Positions 1 to 9,409 are shown, counted from the first letter of the stretch. The stretch is DNA of 64,000 nucleotides from Methylotenera_A sp040079935 (GCA_040079935.1 JBEBJI010000003.1:62001-126000), one strand, 5' to 3'. The notes: generated by a model not told the origin, from the sequence alone. Numbers and translations: made by a program.

Positions 1-1129
1 ATGCAGCAATTGCTTTCACTTTCAAATGCTGCGATGTAAAAATAGCGGCAGCGGCGACAGCTTCATCAGTATGCTGCAAACGATCCACCCGATGCTCTAC
101 ACGGTGCAGACCTTCATATTCCTTTTCGGCTTCTACACACACGCGGTGCATCGCTTGCACCGTTTCTAGCGGATATTGGCCGCTTGCTGTCTCAGCCGAT
201 AACATCACCGCATCGGTACCATCCAGCACAGCATTTGCCACATCAGAAACTTCTGCGCGGGTCGGAATTGGGCTGCTAATCATCGATTCCATCATTTGTG
301 TGGCGGTAATCACCAATTTGTTTTGCGCGCGTGCCATACGTATCATACGTTTCTGCAAGCCTGGCACAGCTGCGTCGCCTACTTCTACACCCAAATCGCC
401 TCGTGCCACCATAATGGCATCTGACGCTTCAATAATAGCTTCTAAATTATCAATCGCTTCTGCGCGTTCTATTTTGGCGATAATACTAGCGGTACCGCCT
501 GCTTTTTTTACCAATGCTTTGGCAGATAAAATATCCTGAGCATTTTTAGGAAAAGAAATTGCTATGTAATCTGCCTCGAGTGCAACGGCTACTTTTAAGT
601 CTTCTAGATCTTTTTTAGTGAGCGAATCCGCCGCAAGTCCTCCGCCCTGCAGATTAATACCCTTGTTGTTTGATAATGCGCCTCCAGCAAGTATTACGCA
701 GTGTATTTGATTGCTTTTAACATGGTCTACCGACATAGTAATACGGCCATCATCTAACAACAGTACATTGCCAGTAGACACTTCTTGCGGCAAACTTTTG
801 TAATCCAAGCCGACTTGAAATTGGTTTCCTAATTCACAATCTGCATTCAACACAAATAAATCGCCAGAGTTAAGCGAGATTTTACCAGACTCAAACTTAC
901 CAATACGAATTTTTGGTCCTTGCAAGTCACACAACACGCCTATAGGGCGGTTCAATTTTGCGGCAATTTGCCGCACTATTTCCGCGCGCTCGATATGGTC
1001 TTCCGCTGTTCCATGCGAAAAGTTTAACCGCACGACATTCACACCATCCATTATCATGCGAGCGATCATCTCCTCGCTAGCCGAAGCTGGGCCCAATGTC
1101 GCAACAATTTTAGTTTTTCTTAACATCAT
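1..1129 (-). CDS. pyk: Pyruvate kinase, 3' end outside the window
   Basis: Pyruvate kinase transfers phosphate from phosphoenolpyruvate to ADP, the last step of glycolysis. The minus strand starts with a double ATG (1129 or 1126) and reads MMLRKTKIVATLGPAS, the standard N-terminus. It continues through NVVRLNFSHG and INLQGGGLAADS-type motifs and is still open at base 1 in the allosteric C-domain start (EAVAAAAIFTSQHLKVKAIA). About 376 codons are visible, so roughly the last 100 residues are missing. A GGTGA sequence upstream of the start is the likely ribosome site. It lies downstream of pgk, but the hairpin terminator between them suggests partly separate transcription. The family call is secure. 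Confidence 0.95.
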   Translation of the reverse strand, partial: MMLRKTKIVATLGPASASEEMIARMIMDGVNVVRLNFSHGTAEDHIERAEIVRQIAAKLNRPIGVLCDLQGPKIRIGKFESGKISLNSGDLFVLNADCELGNQFQVGLDYKSLPQEVSTGNVLLLDDGRITMSVDHVKSNQIHCVILAGGALSNNKGINLQGGGLAADSLTKKDLEDLKVAVALEADYIAISFPKNAQDILSAKALVKKAGGTASIIAKIERAEAIDNLEAIIEASDAIMVARGDLGVEVGDAAVPGLQKRMIRMARAQNKLVITATQMMESMISSPIPTRAEVSDVANAVLDGTDAVMLSAETASGQYPLETVQAMHRVCVEAEKEYEGLHRVEHRVDRLQHTDEAVAAAAIFTSQHLKVKAIAA

Positions 1130-1143
1130 TTAAATTTTTTCAC

Positions 1144-1170
1144 CTAAACAAAAAGGGGCATTTGCCCCTT
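1144..1170 (-). terminator. Rho-independent terminator after pgk
   Basis: Read on the minus strand, the stem AAGGGGC, a 4-base loop and GCCCCTT are followed directly by TTTTTGTTT. The strand of the T-run shows that it ends pgk transcripts ahead of pyk. Read-through is possible because pyk follows in the same direction. Confidence 0.8.
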
Positions 1171-1197
1171 CTTGTTATTATAGAGAGACAGGACTTA

Positions 1198-2394
1198 CTA
1201 AGATTTAGCACGGCTTTCTAAAATTTCCACTGCTGGCAGTTTTTTACCTTCTAAAAACTCTAAGAATGCGCCACCTGCCGTTGAAATATAACTTACCTTA
1301 TCGTAAATGCCATACTTCTGTATCGCTGCAATGGTATCGCCACCACCAGCCAAGGTGAAAGCTTTGGTATTTGCGATTGCATTTGCAATGGTCTTGGTGC
1401 CTTCCGCAAACTGATCAAACTCAAATACACCCACTGGGCCATTCCAAACTACTGTTCCTGCATTATTAATAATCTCTACTAATTCATTAGCAGATTTCGC
1501 GCCAATATCAAAAATCATATCGTCCGTAGCCACAGAACCCACGTCTTTCTTCACTGCTGGCTCGTTTGCATCAAATTTCTTACCGCACACCACATCAACG
1601 GGAATTGGCACAGCCGCACCACGTTGGCTCATTTTACCCATCAACGCTTTAGCAGTGGGCACTAAATCGTCCTCACACAACGATTTTCCCACTTCAAAAC
1701 CCGCCGCTTTTATAAACGTATTAGCAATGCCCCCGCCTACGACCATTTGGTCTACTTTTTCGGCCAGACTTTCCAATACGGTTAACTTGGTTGAGACTTT
1801 GCTGCCGCCGACAATCGCCACCATCGGGCGCTTAGGGTTTAGCAAAGCTTTAGTGAGTGCATCTAACTCCTCGGTCAACAACAAACCTGCACATGCAATT
1901 GGCGCGTATTTGGCAATGCCATGGGTGCTCGCTTCTGCACGATGAGCAGTACCAAAAGCATCCATCACAAATACATCGCAAAGTGTTGCATATTTTTTGG
2001 CAAGTTCGTCATTATTTTTCTTTTCACCAACATTAAAACGGCAATTTTCCAGCAAAATTAGTTCGCCATTTTGTATGGTCATGCTGCCTGCAGGCGCTTC
2101 TACACTCAGCCAATTTTTCACCAAGCGAACTTTTTTACCCAGTTTTTCCGACATCACATCTGCCACAGGTTGCAACGAATTTTCTTCAGAATAAACACCT
2201 TCTTCAGGACGTCCGAGATGCGAAGTGACCATGACTTTTGCGCCTTGCTTGAGCGCATATTCAATCGTCGCCATACTAGCAGTGATGCGTGCATCAGAAG
2301 TGACTTTGCCATTAGAAACTGGCACATTGAGGTCAGAGCGGATAAAGACGCGCTTGCCGCGCAAATCTAGGTCGGTCATTTTGATGAATTGCAT
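1198..2394 (-). CDS. pgk: Phosphoglycerate kinase
   Basis: Interconverts 1,3-bisphosphoglycerate plus ADP and 3-phosphoglycerate plus ATP in the cytosol. The 398-residue length is normal for the family. Visible marks are RSDLNVPV near residue 20 (substrate-binding N-domain), the VTSHLGRPE motif, NGPVGVFEF near residue 317, and GGGDTIAAI in the nucleotide-binding C-domain. The start MQFIKMTDLDLRGKRVFIRSD is the first in-frame ATG. It sits 60 bases downstream of gap on the same strand, forming a gap-pgk unit. A terminator hairpin follows it. Confidence 0.97.
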   Translation of the reverse strand: MQFIKMTDLDLRGKRVFIRSDLNVPVSNGKVTSDARITASMATIEYALKQGAKVMVTSHLGRPEEGVYSEENSLQPVADVMSEKLGKKVRLVKNWLSVEAPAGSMTIQNGELILLENCRFNVGEKKNNDELAKKYATLCDVFVMDAFGTAHRAEASTHGIAKYAPIACAGLLLTEELDALTKALLNPKRPMVAIVGGSKVSTKLTVLESLAEKVDQMVVGGGIANTFIKAAGFEVGKSLCEDDLVPTAKALMGKMSQRGAAVPIPVDVVCGKKFDANEPAVKKDVGSVATDDMIFDIGAKSANELVEIINNAGTVVWNGPVGVFEFDQFAEGTKTIANAIANTKAFTLAGGGDTIAAIQKYGIYDKVSYISTAGGAFLEFLEGKKLPAVEILESRAKS

Positions 2395-2428
2395 GATGTT
2401 GTCCTTTGTGAGATTCCCTCACCCTAGC

Positions 2429-2446
2429 TCTCTCCCGCGGGAGAGA
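2429..2446. repeat. Perfect 18-bp palindrome between gap and pgk
   Basis: TCTCTCCCGCGGGAGAGA is a perfect palindrome in the 60-base gap-pgk spacer, preceded by CCCTCACCCTAG. Sequences of this kind are common extragenic repeats in proteobacteria. As RNA it could form a short hairpin that stabilises one part of the transcript; no T-run follows, so it is not a classical terminator. Confidence 0.6.
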
Positions 2447-2454
2447 TGATTTTG

Positions 2455-3453
2455 TTATTTTGAGATGTGCTGTACTAAGCGCATCAAGTTGCAGGTATAT
2501 CCATATTCGTTATCGTACCAGCCTACCACTTTCACAAAGGTAGAATCGAGCATAATGCCTGCGTCGGCATCAAACACTCCAGCTTCTGCACTACCGCGAA
2601 AATCTGTCGAAACAACCTTTTCATCTGTGTAGCCCAGCACACCCTTAAGCTCGCCATTGGCGGCTGCTTTCATGGCATCACAAATCGCTTCGTAAGTAGT
2701 TTCTTTGTTCAACTCCACGGTTAAATCTACCACTGAAACATCGGCACTTGGCACACGCATCGCCATGCCTGTGAGTTTTTTATTCAATGCTGGAATCACT
2801 TTACCAACAGCCTTAGCTGCGCCTGTACTAGAAGGAATAATGTTTTCAAATACACTACGGCCACCGCGCCAGTCTTTTTTAGAAGGTCCATCGACAGTCA
2901 GCTGCGAGGCTGTGGCAGCATGGATTGTAGTCATCAAACCACGTTTGATGCCGAAATTATCATTTAACACCTTTGCTAACGGCGCAAGACCATTGGTAGT
3001 GCAAGAGGCGGCAGATACAATCGCCTGACCTTTATATTCACTGTGATTCACGCCATAAACAAACATCGGCGTATCGTCTTTACCAGGTGCGGATTGCACC
3101 ACTTTTTTTGCACCGTTGTTGATATGTGGCTGGCAGGTATCCAGCGTTAAAAACGCACCTGTTGACTCAACTACTACATCTACGCCAGCCCATTTAATAT
3201 TGCTTGGGTCACGCTCGGCGGTGAGTTTAATCAATTTCCCATTCACCATCAGGCCACCATCCACGGCTTCCATCTCTGCATCAAAGCGGCCATGTACTGA
3301 GTCATATTTCAGCAGATAAATAATGTAGTTGGTATCGTATGAGCTATTGACTGCAACAACCTCAATATTGCTAAATTCTTTTTCTTGCACTGCTGCCCGC
3401 AACACCATGCGCCCAATGCGCCCAAACCCATTGATACCTAAACGAATAGTCAT
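2455..3453 (-). CDS. gap: Glyceraldehyde-3-phosphate dehydrogenase, type I
   Basis: Oxidatively phosphorylates glyceraldehyde 3-phosphate to 1,3-bisphosphoglycerate. The 332-residue protein has the Rossmann motif INGFGRIGR at residues 7-15, the catalytic motif SAASCTTNG with Cys151, and the C-terminal WYDNEYGYTCNLM motif. The adenosine-ribose loop reads NSSYD instead of the usual NDxxD of NAD-specific enzymes, so NAD versus NADP preference is open. The start ATG follows an AGGGGTT ribosome site. Upstream lies a terminator after tkt, so gap probably has its own promoter in the 107-base spacer and leads the gap-pgk unit. Confidence 0.95.
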   Translation of the reverse strand: MTIRLGINGFGRIGRMVLRAAVQEKEFSNIEVVAVNSSYDTNYIIYLLKYDSVHGRFDAEMEAVDGGLMVNGKLIKLTAERDPSNIKWAGVDVVVESTGAFLTLDTCQPHINNGAKKVVQSAPGKDDTPMFVYGVNHSEYKGQAIVSAASCTTNGLAPLAKVLNDNFGIKRGLMTTIHAATASQLTVDGPSKKDWRGGRSVFENIIPSSTGAAKAVGKVIPALNKKLTGMAMRVPSADVSVVDLTVELNKETTYEAICDAMKAAANGELKGVLGYTDEKVVSTDFRGSAEAGVFDADAGIMLDSTFVKVVGWYDNEYGYTCNLMRLVQHISK

Positions 3454-3477
3454 TTTTAACCCCTAAAAACCCAATAC

Positions 3478-3524
3478 CAAAAAATTCAGGTTTCGGCATC
3501 CCTTCTGCGGGACGGCGAAACCTG
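3478..3524 (-). terminator. Hairpin terminator after tkt
   Basis: On the minus strand CAGGTTTCG and the complementary CGAAACCTG enclose a second stem built from TCCCGCAGAAGGGA, and the hairpin is followed by AATTTTTTGG. Position and T-run fit termination of tkt before gap. Confidence 0.75.
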
Positions 3525-3560
3525 ACGATATTACTGATACTTACTACTATCAGCTTTGAT

Positions 3561-5546
3561 TTACATCACTGATTTCGCAGTTTCTACTACGTTTTCTACC
3601 GTAAAGCCAAAGTGTTTCATCAGTACACCACCTGGGGCAGATTCGCCAAAGGTATCAATGCCAACTACTGCACCTTCCAAGCCAACGTATTTGCGCCAGA
3701 AATCTGGGTGCGCACATTCGATTGCCACGCGTTTCACGCCAGCAGTTAACACGCTGTCTTTATACGCTTGATCTTGACGGTCAAACACGTTGGTAGATGG
3801 CATAGAAACTACGCGCACTTTTTTGCCTGCCGCCGTTAATTCCGCCGCTGCTTTTACCGCTAAATCTAGCTCAGAACCGTTGGCGATGAAAATCAAATCA
3901 GCCTTGCCTGCGCAATCAGAGAACACATAGCCGCCCTTGCGAATCGCCGCTAATTGTGACGCTTCGTGCTTAATGCCAGTCAAGTTTTGACGTGACAATA
4001 CCAAGCTTGAAGGACCTTCTGCGCGCTCAACTGCGGCTACCCAAGCAACCGTTGTTTCTGTCGCCGAACCTGGACGCCATACATCCATACGTGGAATATA
4101 GCGCAAGCCAGAGGTGTTTTCCACTGGTTGGTGGGTTGGGCCATCTTCGCCTTGTCCGATTGAATCGTGCGTCAACACGTAAACTACGCGTTGGTGCATC
4201 AATGCAGACATGCGCATACCATTTTTCATGTAGTCTGAGAACATGTGGAATGTGCCGCCGAATGGCAACAAGCCACCGTGTAGTGCCATGCCATTCATAA
4301 TCGCCGCCATACCGAACTCGCGCACGCCGTATGAAATATAGTTACCTGGTTTTTTGCCATCCACATGCGTAAAGCTACTGCAGCTAGTCAAGTTAGAACC
4401 AGTCAAGTCAGCCGAACCGCCCAAGAATTCTGGCAATAATGGTGCTAATGCAGCAATCGCGTTTTGTGATGCTTTGCGGCTTGCATTGCCTTCTGCTTTC
4501 TCGTTAATTGCAGCGATAATTTTGTCGGTTTCTGCTTTCCAGTTAGCTGGCAAGCCGCCTGCCATGCGGCGTTTGAACTCTGCCGCTTCTGCTGGGAATG
4601 CTTTTGCGTAAGCATCAAATTTCGCGTTCCAATCAGCTTCGCGTTTGGCGCCTTTGTCTTTTTGGTTCCAGCCTGCGTAAACATCCGCTGGGATTTCAAA
4701 CGGTGGGTATTTCCAACCAATCGCCTCGCGGGTTGCGGCAACTTCGTCCAAACCTAAAGCTGCGCCGTGACAATCGTGGCTGCCTGATTTATTTGGTGAG
4801 CCTTTACCAATAATAGTTTTGCAGCAAATCAATGAAGGTTTGTCAGTGACTTTTTTCGCTTCATCAATTGCTTTTTGAATCGCCGAAGCATCGTGACCAT
4901 CCACAGATTGCACATGCCAGCCGTAAGCTTTAAAGCGGCCTGGCGTGTCATCGGTGTACCAACCTTCAATGTGACCGTCGATTGAGATGCCGTTATCATC
5001 CCAGAATGCCGTCAATTTACCCAAACCCCATGTGCCAGCCAGCGCGCAAGCCTCGTGCGAAACGCCTTCCATCATGCAGCCGTCGCCCAAAAACACATAA
5101 GTGTTGTGGTCAACAACTTCATGACCTGGTTTGTTGAATTGATTCGCCATCAATTTTTCTGCCATCGCAAAACCTACACCGTTGGCAATACCTTGGCCAA
5201 GCGGGCCAGTAGTTGTTTCAACACCAGCCGCATAACCGTATTCCGGGTGGCCTGCGCATTGTGAGTGCAATTGACGGAAATTTTGAATTTGCTCCATCGC
5301 CACATCGTAGCCAGTCAGGTGCAACAGAGAATAAATCAGCATAGAACCATGGCCGTTTGAGAGCACAAAACGGTCGCGATTTGCCCATTTTGGATTGTTT
5401 GGGTTGTGGCTTAGATTGTGATTCCATAACACTTCGGCGATTTCCGCCATACCCATTGGCGCGCCTGGGTGGCCAGAATTAGCCTTTTGCACTGCGTCCA
5501 TGCTCAAAGCACGAATAGCGTTACATAAATCGTTACGAGTTGCCAT
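3561..5546 (-). CDS. tkt: Transketolase
   Basis: Thiamine-diphosphate enzyme moving two-carbon units between sugar phosphates; in methylotrophs it also serves the rearrangement stage of the ribulose monophosphate cycle. The 661-residue length is typical. Marks in order are the N-terminal SGHPGAPMGMA motif (residues about 24-34), the ThDP-binding GDGCMMEGVSHEA motif near residue 155, the pyrimidine-domain HDSIGQGEDGPTHQP motif, and a C-terminal domain ending in VETAKSVM. An AGGGAG ribosome site lies 6 bases before the ATG. It is the first gene of the minus-strand sugar-phosphate block. Confidence 0.97.
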   Translation of the reverse strand: MATRNDLCNAIRALSMDAVQKANSGHPGAPMGMAEIAEVLWNHNLSHNPNNPKWANRDRFVLSNGHGSMLIYSLLHLTGYDVAMEQIQNFRQLHSQCAGHPEYGYAAGVETTTGPLGQGIANGVGFAMAEKLMANQFNKPGHEVVDHNTYVFLGDGCMMEGVSHEACALAGTWGLGKLTAFWDDNGISIDGHIEGWYTDDTPGRFKAYGWHVQSVDGHDASAIQKAIDEAKKVTDKPSLICCKTIIGKGSPNKSGSHDCHGAALGLDEVAATREAIGWKYPPFEIPADVYAGWNQKDKGAKREADWNAKFDAYAKAFPAEAAEFKRRMAGGLPANWKAETDKIIAAINEKAEGNASRKASQNAIAALAPLLPEFLGGSADLTGSNLTSCSSFTHVDGKKPGNYISYGVREFGMAAIMNGMALHGGLLPFGGTFHMFSDYMKNGMRMSALMHQRVVYVLTHDSIGQGEDGPTHQPVENTSGLRYIPRMDVWRPGSATETTVAWVAAVERAEGPSSLVLSRQNLTGIKHEASQLAAIRKGGYVFSDCAGKADLIFIANGSELDLAVKAAAELTAAGKKVRVVSMPSTNVFDRQDQAYKDSVLTAGVKRVAIECAHPDFWRKYVGLEGAVVGIDTFGESAPGGVLMKHFGFTVENVVETAKSVM

Positions 5547-5914
5547 GATGATTCTCCCTAAATTAGCTAAAACTTTGTCGGCTTTGATAGCAAAACCGTG
5601 ATTGAATTCTTAAAAAGCCAGCGTTTAAACCGCTTTTCGGTAAAGGTTAAATTATTACTTAGATAGCCGCTTTGGGCAAGCGCTTAAGCCAGTAATTGAT
5701 ATGCAGAAAAACTTAATTGTTGAAATTTTATACGTTAGTGGTTAATCAAGAAGTACCAGCATAAAGCTAAACATAAATAATTAAACCTGAAAATAGCTAA
5801 AAACATATGCCCTGCAGAGCGCATGGATATTGGCTCTCACGGCAGGCGTTATTAATAGCTTACGCACTAAAAATGAAGGCTTTTTGTACGGCGCAATAGA
5901 CAAGTTATAGCGCC
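5547..5914. other. 368-base intergenic region tkt/sulP
   Basis: No gene seen. The stretch is AT-rich, should hold the tkt promoter (no convincing -10/-35 pair could be fixed), and carries one intergenic copy of the 35-bp palindromic repeat at 5809-5843. Near the sulP stop, GCCCTTAGGGC could form a very small hairpin on the minus strand, but without a T-run. Confidence 0.6.
5809..5843 (-). repeat. 35-bp palindromic repeat, copy A (intergenic)
   Basis: Plus strand: arm GCCCTGCAGAGC, core GCATGGATATT, arm GGCTCTCACGGC. The core is an exact reverse complement of the family core AATATCCATGC. Lies between tkt and sulP. Confidence 0.8.
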
Positions 5915-7573
5915 CTAAGGGCTACTTATTTCTGCAGATGCTTCACTCCTGTCAAGATTTATTAAGTTCTGTATTTGTTCAACCACGTTTTCTTTACCTA
6001 TTTGCCCAATCAGCCCCGCTACATTTAATTTTTTAATTACATTTGGACGCACTTCACTCAACACCAACCGAGTTTTATGTCGCTTACAGGTATCCAATAA
6101 ATCCCATAATGATTGCATGCCTGTTGCATCAATGAAAGGAACCTTACCCAGACGTAGCACTAAAATTTCAGCATGCCCATGAACACTTTCTAACGCACTT
6201 TCTAAATGCTGTGCTGCACCAAAGAAGTAAGGTCCTTCAATAGTAAAAATGACAGTTTTAGGAGGTAATTTAAAATTGATATTTCTAGTTTCCTCTATAA
6301 GTTCCTCATGCGCTTGCTGCGTAATCACGACAGCTTCAGACATACGCTTCATAAACAGTAAGCAGGCTAGCAATACTCCAATATTGACCGCAATCACTAA
6401 ATCACCAAACACGGTCAGTAAAAATGTAATTACCAACACGTAAACATCAGGCTTTGGTGCGGTACGCACGATGTGAGAAAATCGAGGCAACTCACTCATG
6501 TTATAGGCAACCACGAATAATATAGCTGAGAGAGCGCACAAAGGAATATGAGATGCTAAAGGTGCAAGTACTAAAATGATGATAACAAGCGTTAACACAT
6601 GAACTAGACCTGCCAATGGGCCAGTACCGCCATTACGTATATTCGTCGCAGTACGCGCGATCGCCCCTGTTGAAGCAAATCCACCAAACAATGGTGAGAA
6701 AATATTGGCAATGCCTTGTCCAACCAACTCCTGATTAGAGTCATGTTTAGTGTTAGCCATACCATCTGCTACCACCGCTGATAATAACGATTCGATAGCA
6801 CCTAACAGCGCAATGGTGAAAGCTGGACCAATCAATTTCAACACTTCAGAAACCGTCATCGAAGGCACTTGGAAATGTGGCAAACTCTGAGGAATTCCAC
6901 CAAAGGCGCTGCCTATAGTGGCAACGTTTTCAAAGTTAAAATACCACTGTACTAAGGTGGCGGCCACCATCGCTACCAATGGTGATGGGATGCGTTTAAA
7001 TGCGCGTGGAGAAAGAAGTAGAACCGCCAGCGTCAGCATTCCTAGTGCCGTAGTTTCCATCTGCAAACTCGAAAATGCTTGTAACAGATGCCAGAACTTC
7101 TCATGAAAATGTTCTGCGCCAGATTCAAGAGATAGTCCAAAAAAATCTTTCCACTGTCCAACAAAGATAATGATGCCAATTCCGCTTGTGAATCCGACGA
7201 TTACGGGATCTGGAATGTATTTAATGACGCCACCCAGACGCGCTAATCCCATTATCATCAACATAACGCCAGCCATCAGCGTCGCCACTTGCAAGCCCTC
7301 AATACCGTACTTGGCAGTGATGCCCGCCAGAATGACGATAAAAGCACCAGTAGGGCCAGCGATTTGTAATCGGCTACCACCAAATAGTGAAGTTAATCCA
7401 CCCGCCACTATCGCCGTATAAAGGCCTTGTTCTGGCTTAGCTCCAGAAGCGATAGCAAAAGCCATGGCTAGTGGCAATGCTACAACTCCGACAATTACAC
7501 CAGCCATAATATTGCTGAGCCAATGCTTTTTAGAAAGCAGCCCAGCACGCTTTGCCTCGAGAATAGCAATCAT
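5915..7573 (-). CDS. SulP/SLC26-family anion transporter with STAS domain
   Basis: Predicted inner-membrane anion permease (sulfate, bicarbonate and dicarboxylates are known substrates of the family). The 552-residue protein has a hydrophobic N-terminal two-thirds with the family motif ALPLAMAFAIASGAKPEQGLYTA split over residues 33-55 and GPTGAF near residue 95. A C-terminal cytosolic STAS domain follows (residues about 430-540: VLRLGKVPFIDATGMQSLWD). The start MIAILEAKRAGLL overlaps the preceding small reading frame by 4 bases. No sulfate-assimilation or carbonic anhydrase gene is adjacent, so the substrate cannot be assigned. Confidence 0.9.
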   Translation of the reverse strand: MIAILEAKRAGLLSKKHWLSNIMAGVIVGVVALPLAMAFAIASGAKPEQGLYTAIVAGGLTSLFGGSRLQIAGPTGAFIVILAGITAKYGIEGLQVATLMAGVMLMIMGLARLGGVIKYIPDPVIVGFTSGIGIIIFVGQWKDFFGLSLESGAEHFHEKFWHLLQAFSSLQMETTALGMLTLAVLLLSPRAFKRIPSPLVAMVAATLVQWYFNFENVATIGSAFGGIPQSLPHFQVPSMTVSEVLKLIGPAFTIALLGAIESLLSAVVADGMANTKHDSNQELVGQGIANIFSPLFGGFASTGAIARTATNIRNGGTGPLAGLVHVLTLVIIILVLAPLASHIPLCALSAILFVVAYNMSELPRFSHIVRTAPKPDVYVLVITFLLTVFGDLVIAVNIGVLLACLLFMKRMSEAVVITQQAHEELIEETRNINFKLPPKTVIFTIEGPYFFGAAQHLESALESVHGHAEILVLRLGKVPFIDATGMQSLWDLLDTCKRHKTRLVLSEVRPNVIKKLNVAGLIGQIGKENVVEQIQNLINLDRSEASAEISSP

Positions 7574-7758
7574 GAGTAAAAATTAAGTTTGCAATTAAAT
7601 GGGGGAGGCAAGAAACAGCAGCCTAAGTCAACCAGGTTTCCCAACTTACTGCTCCAATAACGCTTTTTCAACAATGCACCTACAAATTTCGCACCCAGCC
7701 AAACGCGCAGCAATGCTTGGTTTAACGCCGCATCCACTATGTTGCGGTAATTTGCCAT
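7570..7758 (-). CDS. Possible 62-residue protein coupled to the SulP gene
   Basis: A short frame starting MANYRNIVDAALNQALLRVW, lying between the oxidoreductase gene and sulP. Its stop overlaps the sulP start as ATGA, the arrangement of translationally coupled genes. The first half could form an amphipathic helix; the second half (CCFLPPPFNCKLNFYS) looks unselected. No family was recognised and the ribosome site is weak. It may be a real leader peptide, a gene remnant, or chance. Confidence 0.25.
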   Translation of the reverse strand: MANYRNIVDAALNQALLRVWLGAKFVGALLKKRYWSSKLGNLVDLGCCFLPPPFNCKLNFYS

Positions 7759-7767
7759 TTTATTATT

Positions 7768-8790
7768 CTAATCAATTTTAATGCCTCCAGAAGCCGCATG
7801 GATACTGGCCTGCAGGGCGGCACAATTTGCCTTTGCATCATCAAATCTTAAATGTGTTGGTTTATTATTCAGCACGCAATCGCTAAAATGTTCAATCTCC
7901 AAGGTAAAGTGGTTGGCTGGCGCTAATTTTTCCTCACCGCTTTCACCTGCGTCCGTGCCCCAACTGATGACGGGAATATCTTTATCGAACGCCCAAACCG
8001 TGTGGCATTTTAGCCAACCTTTGTCGCCGATAATCTCATATTCCGATTTGCGCGAACGTTCAAAGCTAATATCAAAATGCCCAAAGCGCGCGCGATTTTT
8101 AGCATCATTTCCAAAATCCAAAATGCCGCTGGTAACAATATCTGCACCATGTTCATTCAATTTGGCATGTGCGATGACGGATTTAGGCTCAAGTCCAAAC
8201 GCCCAACGCAAGCTATGAATCGCATAAGGGCCAATATCCCACATCGCTCCGCCGCCTTGCGCCATGCTTCGATTAATGCGGTACATACGCGCCTCGCGCA
8301 TAAGAAACGAAAAGCTAGAACGCACGCTCAAAATATCGCCAATCACGCCGCTTGCCACAAGCTCCGCAACTCGAACATGTTGAGGGTGAAAGCGATACAT
8401 AAAGCCTTCCATGACTTTTACATTATTTTTAATTGCAGCTTTTTCAATCGCCTCAATATCTTTTAAACTCGTCGCCATCGGCTTTTCAATCAACACATGC
8501 TTGCCTGCATCAATCGCTTTAATCGCCCATTCTGCGTGTTCTTCATTCGCCATCGGACAGTAAATGGCATCGATATTTTTGTCTTGAATTAGCGCATCCA
8601 TATCGTCATAACAAATCACATTCCCCGAATATGAAGGTGCATATTTTTCCAACGTCGCCCTCGCCGCACCCGCGCGGCGGCTGGCAATCGCCACCAACTG
8701 CGAATTCGGTGCTTCAATAATCGCAGGCAGCAAACGCTCGTTCACACGCGCCGCGCCCAAAATGCCCCATTTTAAATTTCTTTCACTCAT
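7768..8790 (-). CDS. Gfo/Idh/MocA-family oxidoreductase
   Basis: NAD(P)-dependent oxidoreductase of the glucose-fructose oxidoreductase/inositol dehydrogenase superfamily; the substrate is unknown. About 340 residues: an N-terminal Rossmann fold (KWGILGAARVNERLLPAI), the family motif EKPMATSLKDIEAIEKAA near residue 95, and a substrate domain containing GGGAMWDIGPYAIHSLRW. The ATG at 8790 is preferred over an ATG four codons upstream because it overlaps the preceding stop as ATGA and gives MSERNLKWGILG. The C-terminus carries a copy of the 35-bp repeat, translated as ALQASIHAASGG. It is co-transcribed with the thioredoxin-fold gene upstream. Confidence 0.88.
   Translation of the reverse strand: MSERNLKWGILGAARVNERLLPAIIEAPNSQLVAIASRRAGAARATLEKYAPSYSGNVICYDDMDALIQDKNIDAIYCPMANEEHAEWAIKAIDAGKHVLIEKPMATSLKDIEAIEKAAIKNNVKVMEGFMYRFHPQHVRVAELVASGVIGDILSVRSSFSFLMREARMYRINRSMAQGGGAMWDIGPYAIHSLRWAFGLEPKSVIAHAKLNEHGADIVTSGILDFGNDAKNRARFGHFDISFERSRKSEYEIIGDKGWLKCHTVWAFDKDIPVISWGTDAGESGEEKLAPANHFTLEIEHFSDCVLNNKPTHLRFDDAKANCAALQASIHAASGGIKID
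7784..7818 (-). repeat. 35-bp palindromic repeat, copy B (in oxidoreductase)
   Basis: Plus strand: CCTCCAGAAGCC, core GCATGGATACT (10 of 11 match), GGCCTGCAGGGC. Lies in the last codons of the Gfo/Idh/MocA gene and is read in the ALQASIHAAS frame. Confidence 0.75.
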
Positions 8791-9341
8791 TCTGTTTTCC
8801 ACTTAATTGAGCATCCAATACTCGCAATTTGTTCTTTTGGCCCTGCCCCTGTTTCTGCCACCAGCTTCATGGCGTGAAATAAATCACGCGTGCTTTGCGG
8901 CGCGGTTTCTTTGCGACTTTCGTCAAATCGGCCGCGGTATTGCAGCTCGCCTTTATTATTAAAGCCGAAAAAATCTGGCGTGCAAACCGCACCATAGTTT
9001 TTAGCAATTTGCTGACTGACATCGAGCAAATATGGGAACGGGAAATCTAGCTCCCCAGCGATGATTTTCATGTTATCCACGCTGTCATCTGGGTAATCGG
9101 TCGGGTCGTTACTCATGATCGCCACCGTGTTCACGCCCAGCATTTTCAGCTCGGTCACATCGGCAATCACTCGCTGCAAAATGGCTTTAACGTAGGGACA
9201 ATGGTTGCAAATAAACATCACCAGCAGACCGTTTTTGCCCATCGCCAAATCACGCGAGACCAAGTTGCCGTCAACGTTCACTAAGTTGAAATCCGGTGCT
9301 TGCCAACCAAAATCACACACGGGCGGGTTTAAACTTGCCAT
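8787..9341 (-). CDS. Thioredoxin-fold (AhpC/TSA-type) protein
   Basis: About 184 residues from MASLNPPVCDFGW. The thioredoxin-like fold shows APDFNLVNVDGNLVSRDL (residues about 13-30) and the active-site segment MFICNHCPYVKA, where the CxxC-like pair is Cys-Asn-His-Cys. The IASIGCSIKW C-terminus is typical of this subgroup of peroxiredoxin-related proteins, whose members are generally called thioredoxin family proteins of unknown partner. The start at 9341 is chosen over an upstream ATG (9392) because the extra 17 residues are not conserved-looking and the frame then begins at a typical N-terminus. Divergent from rsmE, coupled to the oxidoreductase downstream. Confidence 0.85.
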   Translation of the reverse strand: MASLNPPVCDFGWQAPDFNLVNVDGNLVSRDLAMGKNGLLVMFICNHCPYVKAILQRVIADVTELKMLGVNTVAIMSNDPTDYPDDSVDNMKIIAGELDFPFPYLLDVSQQIAKNYGAVCTPDFFGFNNKGELQYRGRFDESRKETAPQSTRDLFHAMKLVAETGAGPKEQIASIGCSIKWKTE

Positions 9342-9409
9342 GCTAAATCTCCAACTTGGACTCCATAATTGTCTATAATCAAATCTTATCACTTTAAGTT
9401 GTCAGTATT

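Noticed and set aside
300..539. Plus-strand open frames opposite pyk and other genes
   Set aside because: They are antisense shadows of genes with clear family matches on the other strand.
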